Positions 1-6,279 of a stretch of DNA of 10,223 nt are shown here, piece by piece. Location of the stretch: the NCBI GenBank assembly GCA_002410325.1, contig DHRK01000033.1:1-10223 (forward strand), in the 5' to 3' direction. The DNA is from Syntrophomonas sp. UBA5314 (lineage in GTDB: Bacteria > Bacillota > Syntrophomonadia > Syntrophomonadales > Syntrophomonadaceae). Every line of letters begins with the position of its first letter. Positions within the stretch are counted from its first letter, which is position 1. The translations under genes and the position numbers were made by a program. The notes beneath the pieces were generated by a model that did no database searches, was not told where the DNA came from, and worked only from the letters and a program-made list of their open reading frames with translations.

Positions 1-143
1 ACCAGGGGAACGGCAGGCGCCCCGATATGTTGACTGACCGGGAGAATTACCCTGCCGGGCAGGGCATTGCTTTCGATCGGTTTCCCTTCGGTCGATGTTT
101 TGTGGGTATCGGGATGGATACCCCACTTGTTTTTGCCAAGCAT
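1..143 (-). CDS. rnfC: RnfC, electron transport complex subunit C (N-terminal fragment, runs off window)
   Basis: RnfC is the peripheral Fe-S/NADH-side subunit of the membrane Rnf complex (ferredoxin:NAD+ oxidoreductase coupled to ion translocation). Only the first 47 codons are in the window; the gene continues past position 1. The visible peptide carries the RnfC N-terminal signature: WGIHPDTHK at residues 7-15, KPIE at 21-24, and VILPVSQHIGAPAVPL at 32-47, which matches the family pattern GGIHP...KPIE...V.P..QHIGAP. The ATG at 143 follows an AAGGAG ribosome binding site about 9 nt upstream and lies 20 nt after the rseC-like stop, so the two are co-transcribed. The iron-sulfur motifs lie outside the window. 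Identification is from sequence pattern recall, and the rest of the Rnf operon is expected immediately to the left. Confidence 0.88.
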   Translation of the reverse strand, partial: MLGKNKWGIHPDTHKTSTEGKPIESNALPGRVILPVSQHIGAPAVPL

Positions 144-163
144 CTGTACCTCTCCTTACTTGG

Positions 164-571
164 TTATTTTTTGGTTCCGACTATGGTCGGTTTTTCCGAT
201 TGTAATGATTTGTCTAGACGCCTGATGATAAAAACGGCCAGGAGGCCGAAGAGCAGCCCGCCCAGTATCATCAGCAGTGTAGCTGAAATCATTAATCGGA
301 AAGATAGATAATACCCTAGATATATACCCAATCCCACAGCCAGTAACGGCAGAACGAACATCATAAAAGCGGCCAGGAGCATGTTAGTCTCCCTGCTCTC
401 GATTAAAACCTGCTCCCCTACCTGAGCGCCGACCCCATCCGTGACATCTATAATCATGGCGTTGCTGCCCGGACAAACCCCGCAATTCTCACAATCACTG
501 TGTATGCTGCACCTTACTTTGGCTGTTTCACCGTTCGACTCAATGACGACACCTTCAATTAATTTTTCCAT
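164..571 (-). CDS. RseC/SoxR-reducing-system family membrane protein heading the rnf operon
   Basis: This 135-aa protein has the RseC (MucC) family layout. A short N-terminal cytoplasmic domain has a cysteine cluster at C21, C27, C30 and C33 (C-x5-C-x2-C-x2-C), and two hydrophobic segments follow at about residues 64-88 and 92-117. The C-terminus is short and charged. RseC-like proteins are commonly encoded with rnf genes and take part in reduction of SoxR in enterobacteria; in clostridia the role is unproven, and Rnf assembly or Fe-S delivery is a reasonable guess. The start ATG at 571 is preceded by GGGAGG at 9-10 nt. It sits 20 nt upstream of rnfC, so it is the first gene of the Rnf operon here. 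A repeat copy (670-794) lies about 100 bp upstream and holds a candidate promoter. Confidence 0.85.
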   Translation of the reverse strand: MEKLIEGVVIESNGETAKVRCSIHSDCENCGVCPGSNAMIIDVTDGVGAQVGEQVLIESRETNMLLAAFMMFVLPLLAVGLGIYLGYYLSFRLMISATLLMILGGLLFGLLAVFIIRRLDKSLQSEKPTIVGTKK

Positions 572-669
572 GTTTTAAAACCTCCCGCCACCTAGGATCG
601 TTAAAAACGGACGGTAAGACCTTTAACTTTCACGTAGCGACCAGCCACATAACAACTATAGTAACGGGT

Positions 670-794
670 CTAATTAAAAATGTTAGGGCAATTTTAAAAC
701 TAATGCAATACGCAGTTGTCGAATCTTCATGTATACTTTGATGAAGGATCACCCATTAATACTTCATTATAATACATATTGGACTTTATTCCAT
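670..794 (-). repeat. Repeat copy A (~125 bp), upstream of the rseC-rnf operon
   Basis: This segment is repeated in the same orientation at 8196-8322. The stretch from 670 to about 724 differs from the other copy at only three positions by eye. After a variable middle, the block TTCATTATAATACA is again identical, and similarity fades out at a shared TTCCAT. The two copies each lie 100-145 bp upstream of a leftward energy-metabolism operon (rnf here, hdr-flx for copy B). No open reading frame, transposase or clear terminal inverted repeats are seen. It may be a shared regulatory leader or a small non-autonomous mobile element; the sequence alone does not decide. Confidence 0.85.
680..708 (-). 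promoter_or_regulatory. Candidate sigma-A-type promoter in repeat A, reading toward rseC-rnfC
   Basis: On the minus strand TTGCAT (708-703) is separated by exactly 17 nt from TAACAT (685-680), a weak match to TTGACA/TATAAT. It is retained with identical spacing in repeat copy B. Transcription would start near 673 and leave a leader of about 100 nt before the rseC-like ATG. Both hexamers are imperfect, and conservation could simply reflect recent duplication of the repeat. Confidence 0.28.
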
Positions 795-942
795 AACTGC
801 CCGCCTGATTGCCGACGAGCTAAGCGATGCTATCAGCATGCGCAACGCTGAAGACGACGGCGAACTGGTGGAATTCGGATTTCCCTACTTAAAACCTGAG
901 GAGACGGTTCTTCAACGCATTTTAAACTTTGGAAAAATTTAA
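760..942 (+). pseudogene. Unrecognised C-terminal gene fragment between repeat A and the flx terminator
   Basis: An open frame of 60 codons runs from an in-frame TAA at 757 to TAA at 940-942. It has no plausible start: the only ATG is at codon 27 and has no ribosome binding site. From about residue 12 it reads like real protein (TARLIADELSDAISM, then DDGELVEFGFPYLKPEET, ending in RILNFGKI), with acidic helices and gene-like third-position GC. The first dozen codons lie inside or at the edge of the repeat and look non-coding. This suggests the 3' remnant of a gene whose 5' part was lost when the repeat or the flx operon arrived. I do not recognise the family. The stop codon overlaps the terminator hairpin of the opposite operon. 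Confidence 0.4.
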
Positions 943-962
943 GCCCATGTTTCCATGGGCTT
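931..962 (-). terminator. Rho-independent terminator of the hdrCBA-flxDCBA operon
   Basis: On the minus strand a perfect 9-bp stem AAGCCCATG/CATGGGCTT (962-954 and 949-941) closes a GAAA tetraloop. It is followed by AAATTTTTCC, giving a U-rich 3' end. It lies 26 nt past the flxA stop codon, the right place to end the operon. On the plus strand the downstream tract is A-rich, so it is a poorer terminator in that direction. Confidence 0.85.
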
Positions 963-988
963 CGATAAAAAATTTTAAATTTGGTTGT

Positions 989-1831
989 CTACCACTCGGG
1001 AGGCAGCTTTTTCAACTGCTCCAAAGTAAACACCGGACCGTCCAGGCAGATAAATTCGCTGCCTACGTTGCAGCGCCCGCACTTGCCGATGCCGCACTTC
1101 ATGCGCATTTCCAGGGTGGAGATTACCTGCTGGTCGGTGTAGCCCATCTTCTCCAGAGATTTTAAACCCAGCTTGATCATGATGGGCGGCCCGCAGATGA
1201 CCGCTACCCGTCCTTTCGGGCTGGGATTGATCTCTTCCAGATAGGCCGGCACAAATCCCACATGGCCCTCCCAGCCTGCTTCTTCCCGGTCTATGGTTAT
1301 ATATACTTCGGTGTCTTTCATCTGGGGCCAGGTTTCGAATATCTCGTCTTTAAAGCACAGGTCGGCATAGCTGCGGCAGCCGTAAAGAATAGTTATCTTG
1401 CCGTAGTCCTCCCGGTGCTTGAAGCAGTACTTGATGAAGGACCTCAAGGGAGCCAGGCCGATGCCGCCGGCAATAAAGAGCATATCCTGGCCCTTGCATT
1501 CTTCTACCGGGAAGCCGTTGCCGTAGGGGCCTCTGACCCCCAGCTTCTGCCCCACTTCAACGCTGTGCAGTTCATCGGTCATCAGGCCTACCCGGCGGAT
1601 GGCAAATTCCAGGTGGTCGTTTTCCTCCTGCCAGGATACCGAGAACATGCCTTCCCCGGTGGGGAGTACGGAAACCATGGCCAGCTGGCCGGGCCTGACG
1701 TTGAAGGGCACTCCGCCTTCGGGTTTTCTGACGTAAAAGGTCTTTACATCCGGGGTCTCATCGATGATGTTCACCACTTCAACCAGGCCGGGCACCAGGG
1801 GGTTGGAGCAAGTGCATTTAGCTTCGGCCAT
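989..1831 (-). CDS. flxA: FlxA, FAD/NAD(P)H oxidoreductase subunit of the Flx-Hdr complex
   Basis: This 280-aa ferredoxin-NADP+ reductase-type flavoprotein resembles AsrB, HydG and PyrK-linked reductases. It is the NADH-oxidising entry point of the FlxABCD-HdrABC complex. Visible motifs are the flavin-binding strand MFSVSW (62-67), GPYGNGFP (101-108), the nucleotide-binding loop AGGIGLAPLRS (121-131), and CGPPIM (213-218). A C-terminal [2Fe-2S] cluster motif C246-x4-C251-x2-C254-x7-C262 is typical of this family. The start at 1831 is chosen over an upstream in-frame ATG because AAGGAGGTG sits just before it and the extra 30 residues of the longer reading have no family character. That ribosome binding site lies inside the end of flxB, whose stop is 2 nt upstream, so translation is coupled. 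It is the last gene of the operon, before the terminator at 931-962. Confidence 0.9.
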   Translation of the reverse strand: MAEAKCTCSNPLVPGLVEVVNIIDETPDVKTFYVRKPEGGVPFNVRPGQLAMVSVLPTGEGMFSVSWQEENDHLEFAIRRVGLMTDELHSVEVGQKLGVRGPYGNGFPVEECKGQDMLFIAGGIGLAPLRSFIKYCFKHREDYGKITILYGCRSYADLCFKDEIFETWPQMKDTEVYITIDREEAGWEGHVGFVPAYLEEINPSPKGRVAVICGPPIMIKLGLKSLEKMGYTDQQVISTLEMRMKCGIGKCGRCNVGSEFICLDGPVFTLEQLKKLPPEW

Positions 1832-1833
1832 GA

Positions 1834-2838
1834 TTACTCCACCTCCTTCAGTTCTTGCATGATATTGACGATGCTGATTCCGGCCGGGCAGACGATCAGG
1901 CAGCGGCCGCAGCCGATGCACAGGGGCTGGCCATAGCGTTCTTGGAAGAATTGCAGCTTGTGCAGGAAGCGGTTTCTAAAGCGCTCCCTAGAGGCCTCGC
2001 GGGGGTTGTGACCCCCGGCCATTAAGGTGTATTCCCGGTACATGCAGGAATCCCAGCAGCGGAAACGGTAGCCTGCTTCCCCGAAGCTCTTGACCTGAAT
2101 GTCAAAACAGTAGCAGGTCGGGCAGGAGTAGGTGCAGATCCCACAGTTCTGACAGGGGTCGGAAAGCTTTTCCCAGATGGGATGCTCAAACAGGTCTTTA
2201 AGTTTTTCGGCCAGTCCCGCATAGGCAACCTGGCGGGTGAAGGGCTTGACTTCCGGCAGCTCGGCCTTTTTTTCTTGTAATAGGTCGCTTATCACTTCCG
2301 TGGTTTCTTCGCCTTTGGGAGTGAGCGGCTCCCAGGCGTAGCCGTCGCCAAGGTCGTGAATGGTGACGTCGGCCTGGGGCTTTACCGGGTCTACTCCCAT
2401 GGCGTTACAGAAGCAGTTGGGCCCCGGTTGGTAGCAGGCCTGGGCGATAAAAACCGTATTGTCCCGCCGCGATTGGTAGAAGCCGTCTGCATAGCCCCGG
2501 GTCAGAAAGACCTGGTCCAGGCATTCAATGCCCCGGAAGTCGCAGGGCCTTATGCCGAATACGATTCTTGGGCTGCTTATTTCGTAGACTTCTTGCACCG
2601 CTACCTCGGGCCCGTTGGCGCTGAATTTGTACATGCGCTCGGTCTGGGGTAAAACCGCGTCTTTGGGCGGCTTATCGACATTTAAGGCTTCCAGGCGCAG
2701 TTCATCCCGGCCCGGTTCAAATTCCGGCCAGGGTAAAAAGGCGCTGGTGGCTCCTTTTTGCATGGGCACCAGGAGCTCGGCCTTTTCGGCTAATTGATCA
2801 AACGCCGCGGTTAATTTCTGTTTGCTTAATATTTTCAC
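1834..2838 (-). CDS. flxB: FlxB, [4Fe-4S] subunit with AsrA/hydrogenase-beta-like architecture
   Basis: This 334-aa iron-sulfur protein belongs to the AsrA/HydB-like group (4Fe-4S dicluster plus an N-terminal domain with GIRPCDFRGIECLD at 95-108 and CFCNAMGVDP at 142-151). Two ferredoxin motifs are clear: C229-x2-C232-x2-C235-x3-C239 with extra C242 and C244, and C307-x2-C310-x2-C313-x3-C317. In the Flx-Hdr complex it is expected to pass electrons from the FlxA flavin toward FlxC/FlxD. The start is GTG at 2838 behind AGGGGAGGGAG, 14 nt after the flxC stop. The pairing with flxA is the same as in anaerobic sulfite reductase asrAB and sulfhydrogenase hydBG operons, but no sulfite reductase or hydrogenase catalytic gene is present here. 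Symbols flxB and flxC follow gene order and could be exchanged in other schemes. Confidence 0.85.
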   Translation of the reverse strand: MKILSKQKLTAAFDQLAEKAELLVPMQKGATSAFLPWPEFEPGRDELRLEALNVDKPPKDAVLPQTERMYKFSANGPEVAVQEVYEISSPRIVFGIRPCDFRGIECLDQVFLTRGYADGFYQSRRDNTVFIAQACYQPGPNCFCNAMGVDPVKPQADVTIHDLGDGYAWEPLTPKGEETTEVISDLLQEKKAELPEVKPFTRQVAYAGLAEKLKDLFEHPIWEKLSDPCQNCGICTYSCPTCYCFDIQVKSFGEAGYRFRCWDSCMYREYTLMAGGHNPREASRERFRNRFLHKLQFFQERYGQPLCIGCGRCLIVCPAGISIVNIMQELKEVE

Positions 2839-2852
2839 CTGGCTCCCTCCCC

Positions 2853-3758
2853 TTAATGAAAGTCGTCCGGATCGTTTTCTTTATATACGCTCAAGGGCGG
2901 CTTGGCCCCCTCTACATAGTTCAGGCCCGCTTCATAGGGTCCGTAGAATTGGTTTACGTCTTTGATGAGCTTCTGGTTGATGAGCATCAGGGGGATGTTG
3001 ACCGGGCAGACCCGCTCGCATTCTCCGCACTCCACGCAGCGCCCCGCCATGTGCAGGGCCTTTACCAGGTGGTACATGAAGTTGTCGCTGGCGCTGGTCT
3101 CTCTTCCTACCCACTGGGGTTTGGTTTCGTCAAAGATACAGGTCCGGCAGTTGCAGGCTACGCAGGCCTGGCGGCATCCGTAGCAGCGCACGCATGGGGA
3201 CAGCATCTCTTCAAAGAAGCGGTAGCGTTCATCGGCGCTCATCTTTTCGATTTCATGGACTTGAGCGTAGCGCTCGCCCTCTGAGCGGGGAGCCTGCTCT
3301 TCGCCTAAAAGCTGATCATAGATCACCGGGTTGGGCTGCAAGCAGCTCCGGCATTTGGCGGCCAGGGGGGCCGGGGCGGCCTGCGGATTAAAGCCCGAAT
3401 GGGCCCGGGCCGCTTCCAGGGGATCTTTCAGGCCCGGGCAGCATACCCCTACGATATACAGGCGCTCCCGCTTGAACTGCAGGTCCTCCAGCAGTCTCAC
3501 GATGCCCCGGGAGTCGCAGCCTTTGACCACCAGGCCGATCTTTTCCTGGCCGTCCCGGAATTTTAACAGGGCGTTGGCCAGGTTGTGGATCGAGTATTCG
3601 TTGAATATGAGCTTTTCCGCGTCTTGGGAGGTTCTGGCGAAAAAGGGCCGGGTTTGAAACTCGAATTCCCCTTGCTCCCAGCCCATGAAGAGGCTGACCT
3701 CTCCTTTTTCCAGCAGGTCTTGGGCTATGGCTTTAATCTTGTTTGCTATATCTTTCAT
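2853..3758 (-). CDS. flxC: FlxC, [4Fe-4S] iron-sulfur subunit of the Flx-Hdr complex
   Basis: This 301-aa electron-transfer protein combines a domain like the F420-hydrogenase/formate dehydrogenase beta family (LVVKGCDSRGIVRLLEDL at 76-93, IVGVCCPG at 102-109) with two ferredoxin-type motifs. These are C189-x2-C192-x2-C195-x3-C199, followed by extra C202, C204 and C207, and C241-x2-C244-x2-C247-x3-C251. A further pair, C136/C139, precedes them. It shares the overall cysteine ladder with FlxB, so the two are probably distant paralogues. The ATG at 3758 overlaps the flxD stop in an ATGA arrangement, implying translational coupling; the ribosome binding site is weak (GAGGGA). Its likely role is to link FlxB and FlxD. 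Confidence 0.85.
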   Translation of the reverse strand: MKDIANKIKAIAQDLLEKGEVSLFMGWEQGEFEFQTRPFFARTSQDAEKLIFNEYSIHNLANALLKFRDGQEKIGLVVKGCDSRGIVRLLEDLQFKRERLYIVGVCCPGLKDPLEAARAHSGFNPQAAPAPLAAKCRSCLQPNPVIYDQLLGEEQAPRSEGERYAQVHEIEKMSADERYRFFEEMLSPCVRCYGCRQACVACNCRTCIFDETKPQWVGRETSASDNFMYHLVKALHMAGRCVECGECERVCPVNIPLMLINQKLIKDVNQFYGPYEAGLNYVEGAKPPLSVYKENDPDDFH

Positions 3759-4186
3759 CGGGCGTCCCTCAGCTTTCTGTTAGGCCCCAGAGCCCGAACC
3801 TCAGCCGCCAGTTTTTCCATGGCGTGCTGAAATTTGATGCCTTCCGCTCCGGATATCCAGGCGGTCTGGTATCTTTGGGGCTCCATTCCCATATAGGTGA
3901 GCAGGCTCTTAACCATCGTGTGGCGGCGCCGGTTGTAGTAATTGCCACTACCATAGTGGCATTCGCCGGGGTGTCAGCCGGATAGTAAGACCCCGTCGGC
4001 TCCCCGGTTAAAGGCTCTGAATACCAGCATGGGGTCCATGCGCCCGGAACAGGGGGTTCTGATTATGCGCACATCGGCCGGGTATTCCAGATGGTTGAGA
4101 CCGGCCAGGTCGGCCGCGGCATAGGTACACCAGTTGCAGGCAAAGACTATGATCTTGGGCTCCCAGGCCTTGTTTTCTACAGACAC
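3755..4186 (-). CDS. flxD: FlxD/MvhD, [2Fe-2S] electron-transfer subunit, selenoprotein (Sec71)
   Basis: Read through the TGA at 3976-3974 this is a complete 143-aa MvhD (hydrogenase delta) family protein. The family delivers electrons to HdrA through a [2Fe-2S] cluster held by conserved cysteines. Seen here are FACNWCTYAAADLAG (15-29; C17, C20), RTPCSGRMDP (43-52; C46), then GVLLSG-U-HPGECHYGSGNYY, where U71 replaces the usual Cys and C76 is kept. The frame continues without interruption to R143. The start is GTG at 4186, 7 nt after GAGGTGG and overlapping the hdrA end by 10 nt. It ends in a real TGA overlapping flxC (ATGA), so TGA has both meanings within this one gene. A SECIS-like hairpin follows the Sec codon. 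Read as a stop, only 70 aa would result, with half of the cluster-binding region lost. Confidence 0.92.
3943..3961 (-). promoter_or_regulatory. Bacterial SECIS hairpin for flxD
   Basis: A perfect 8-bp stem TGCCACTA/TAGTGGCA (3961-3954 and 3950-3943) closes a 3-nt loop TGG. The loop starts 20 nt after the TGA, within the 16-37 nt distance known for bacterial SECIS elements, and G is in the first two loop positions as that model requires. It lies inside codons for CHYGSGN, so coding and structure are both satisfied. Confidence 0.82.
3974..3976 (-). other. Selenocysteine codon (TGA) in flxD
   Basis: In-frame TGA at codon 71, exactly at the conserved cysteine of the MvhD motif SGCHPG.CHY. Family-specific sequence continues in the same frame on both sides, so this is neither a frameshift nor a true end. 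VhuD of methanococci is a known selenoprotein of the same family. Confidence 0.9.
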
Positions 4187-6162
4187 AGGGCATCCACCTC
4201 CGCTACCAGTTGATCATCGGTATATCCCTTGAGATTAAGAGCCGCGCTCCGGCAGGCCGGCACACAGGCCCCGCATCCCTGGCACAGGCTGGGATTGACC
4301 TGGGCCACTTGGCGGATGAAGGCTCCGCGATGCCCTCTTTCCTGCCTTTCAATCAGGGATATGGCGTTATAGGGACAGATGGGAAGGCACAGGGCGCATC
4401 CCGAACATTTGTTGGCATCAACTTCTGAGGTCATGGGTTCAATGGGCAGCTCGCTCTTGGAGAGCAGGCCGCACACCTTGACCGCCGCTGCGCTGGCCTG
4501 GGCCACTGTATCCGGTATATCCTTGGGCCCCTGGCAGGCGCCCGCCAGGTATACCCCGGCGGTAAAGGTCTCGACCGGTTGCAGCTTGGGGTGGGCTTCC
4601 TGGAAGAAGCCGTCTTTGTCGACCGAGAAGCCTATGGTTTTGGCCAGGTCCAGGCTTCCTTCCGCCGGTACCATGGCGGTGGCCAGTACCACCATATCCA
4701 CTTCCACTTCGAGCGGACGGCCTAACAGGGTGTCTTCCGCTTTTAATACCAGACGCCCGCCCCGGGGATAGATCTTGCTGACCCGCCCCCGTATATATTT
4801 GGCTCCCGCGTTTAAGGCCCGCTGGTAGAATTCTTCGTAGTTTTTGCCGGCGGTGCGCACGTCCATGTAGAAGACATAGGATTCGCTGTCTTCGATCTTG
4901 TCTTTGACCTGGTAGGCGTGCTTGGCGGTGTACATGCAGCAGGCCCGGGAGCAGTAGCTTTTGCCTTTGGCATCGTCCCTGGAGCCGACGCATTTGATGA
5001 AGGCCACCGCTTTGGGTTCTTGGCCGTCCGAGGGGCGCTTGATCCGGCCCCCGGTAGGTCCTCCGGCGCTGACCAGGCGCTCGAAGTGCAGGCTGCTGAT
5101 GACGTCCGGGTATTGGCCGTAGCCGTATTCCCCGTAGGCCTGCTCCCAGTGGAACAGGTCGTAGCCGGTGGCCATGACGATGGCTCCCACGTTTAGGTCT
5201 ACGAATTCGTCTTGATCGTCGAATTTGATGGCCTGGGTGGGGCATACTTTTTCACAGATCCCGCATTTGCCGGTTTTGAATTTCAGGCAGTTTACCGGGT
5301 CGATGTAGGGCTTGCCAGGGACCGCCTGGGGATAGACTTTGTGGATGGAGGTCCTTAGACCTAACCCCAGGTCGAATTCGTCTTTTATTTTTTTGGTGGG
5401 GCATTTTTCTTCACAGGTGCCGCAGCCGGTGCAGGCCACCCAGTCTACGTATTTGGCTTTTTGTTTGACGGTAACCGTGAAGTTGCCGATGTAACCGTTG
5501 ACCGCAGTGACTTGGGCATAGGTCATCAGTTGGATGTTAGGATGCTGCGCCACAGCAACCATTTTGGGGGTGCCTATTCAGGCGGCGCAGTCCATGGTGG
5601 GGAAGGTTTTATCCAGTTGGGTCATTTTGCCCCCGATGCTGGCTTCCCTTTCGACCAGGATGACCTGGTGGCCGGCTTCGGCTATGTCTAGAGCGGCCTG
5701 CATGCCGGCTATGCCGCCTCCCACCACCAGCGCTTTTTTGGTGATGGGCACGGTGGATATCTGCAAGGGGACGTTGCGCAGCACTTTGGAGACCGCCATC
5801 CGGACCAGGTCTTGAGCTTTTTGGGTGGCCTGTTCCCGGTCGTGGTGCACCCAGGAGTCTTGTTCGCGGATGTTGACCATTTCAAACAGGTAGGGGTTGA
5901 TGCCCCCGGCTTGAACCGCTTTGCGGAAGGTCCCTTCATGCATGCGCGGCGAGCAGGAGGCCACGACCACCTGCTCCAGGTTTTGTTCCTGGATGGCTTT
6001 TCTTATCTGCTCCTGACCGGGATCGGAACACATGTATTTATAGGTGGTGGCAAAAGCGACTCCGGGAATCTGGCTGGCCAATTGGGCGACTTTTTCCGTG
6101 TCTACCACGGAGGCTATATTGGCTCCGCAGTCGCAGACAAATACGCCAACGCGCTTTTTCAT
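4177..6162 (-). CDS. hdrA: HdrA, FAD/iron-sulfur electron-bifurcating subunit, selenoprotein (Sec195)
   Basis: HdrA is the flavin core of heterodisulfide-reductase-type complexes, where electrons are bifurcated. Read through the TGA at 5580-5578 the protein is 661 aa, the usual HdrA size. In order: an N-terminal domain with VCDCGANI (9-16), C45 and C70; a dinucleotide fold VVGGGIAGMQAALDIAEAG (146-164) ending VILVE; then FPTMDCAA-U195-IGTPKMV, where Sec replaces the conserved cysteine. Ferredoxin motifs follow at C244/247/250/254 and C292/300/303/307, with CVGSRD (391-396) and ATAMVPA of the reductase domain. A C-terminal two-cluster ferredoxin has C586/589/592/596 and C627/630/633/637. The ATG at 6162 follows AAAGGAGG. 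Unlike its tightly packed neighbours, hdrA has a 113-bp leader after hdrB. It overlaps flxD by 10 nt. Confidence 0.93.
5540..5560 (-). promoter_or_regulatory. Bacterial SECIS hairpin for hdrA
   Basis: GGTTGCTG (5560-5553) pairs with CAGCATCC (5547-5540): seven Watson-Crick pairs with one T-T mismatch, closing the loop TGGCG. The loop begins 25 nt after the TGA and has G at its second position, fitting the known bacterial SECIS model. The stem coincides with the codons after KM in the read-through protein. Confidence 0.78.
5578..5580 (-). other. Selenocysteine codon (TGA) in hdrA
   Basis: In-frame TGA at codon 195, replacing the second cysteine of the HdrA motif DC(A/S)AC followed by I.TPKM. 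Homology continues uninterrupted in one frame (MDCAA before; IGTPKMVAVAQHPNI after). Methanococcal HdrA is a known selenoprotein with Sec in this family. Confidence 0.9.
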
Positions 6163-6275
6163 TTTCCCTCTCCCTCCTTTGGATTGTTTCCTTGGATTTA
6201 CTCCTTTGGGTTGATTCGTCTTTATCCGTTAAGCGGAGTGCGGCTTTAAACTAGCACAATATACGGAACGTTGTA
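6163..6275 (-). promoter_or_regulatory. hdrB-hdrA intergenic leader (113 bp)
   Basis: This is the only sizeable gap in an operon whose other genes overlap or lie within 14 bp. It begins with most of the palindrome at 6251-6279, which also covers the hdrB stop. It contains two AAAGGAG motifs on the minus strand, the second (AAAGGAGG) being the hdrA ribosome binding site. No convincing -35/-10 pair and no T-tract terminator were seen. It may allow mRNA processing or separate control of hdrA translation. Confidence 0.4.
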
Positions 6276-6279
6276 CTAG
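6251..6279 (-). repeat. Short palindromic repeat at the hdrB stop, related to the window-end copy
   Basis: On the minus strand CTAGTACAA pairs with TTGTGCTAG (9 bp, one G-T pair) around an 11-nt spacer. The hdrB TAG stop lies in the outer arm. The first 23 nt match the plus-strand end of the window (10201-10223) at 20 positions. The outer CTAGTAC/GT(A/G)CTAG ends are also shared with the hairpin at 8150-8199. Confidence 0.6.

Noticed and set aside
168..190. Plus-strand terminator-like hairpin CCGAC-TATG-GTCGG followed by TTTTT
   Set aside because: It lies in the 3' end of the rseC-like coding region, no plus-strand gene precedes it, and on the minus strand it has an A-tract, so it would not end rseC-rnf transcription.
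27..311. 94-aa plus-strand ORF
   Set aside because: It overlaps the well-supported rnfC start and rseC-like gene on the opposite strand and shows no family character.
1834..1921. N-terminal extension of flxA to 1921
   Set aside because: The extra 30 residues overlap flxB in another frame, lack family similarity, and the strong ribosome binding site points to 1831.
989..2838. Anaerobic sulfite reductase asrAB or sulfhydrogenase hydBG
   Set aside because: The subunits resemble these, but no asrC or hydrogenase catalytic gene is present and the operon context is hdrCBA-mvhD, which fits Flx-Hdr.
3769..3954. Separate 61-aa ORF after the flxD TGA
   Set aside because: It is in a different frame from flxD; the family sequence continues in the flxD frame to 3755.
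4177..6162. hdrA as two separate genes or a pseudogene with a nonsense mutation
   Set aside because: The frame is unbroken on both sides, the TGA sits at a conserved cysteine known to be Sec in HdrA, and a SECIS-like hairpin follows. The downstream ATG at 5562 has no ribosome binding site at a useful distance.
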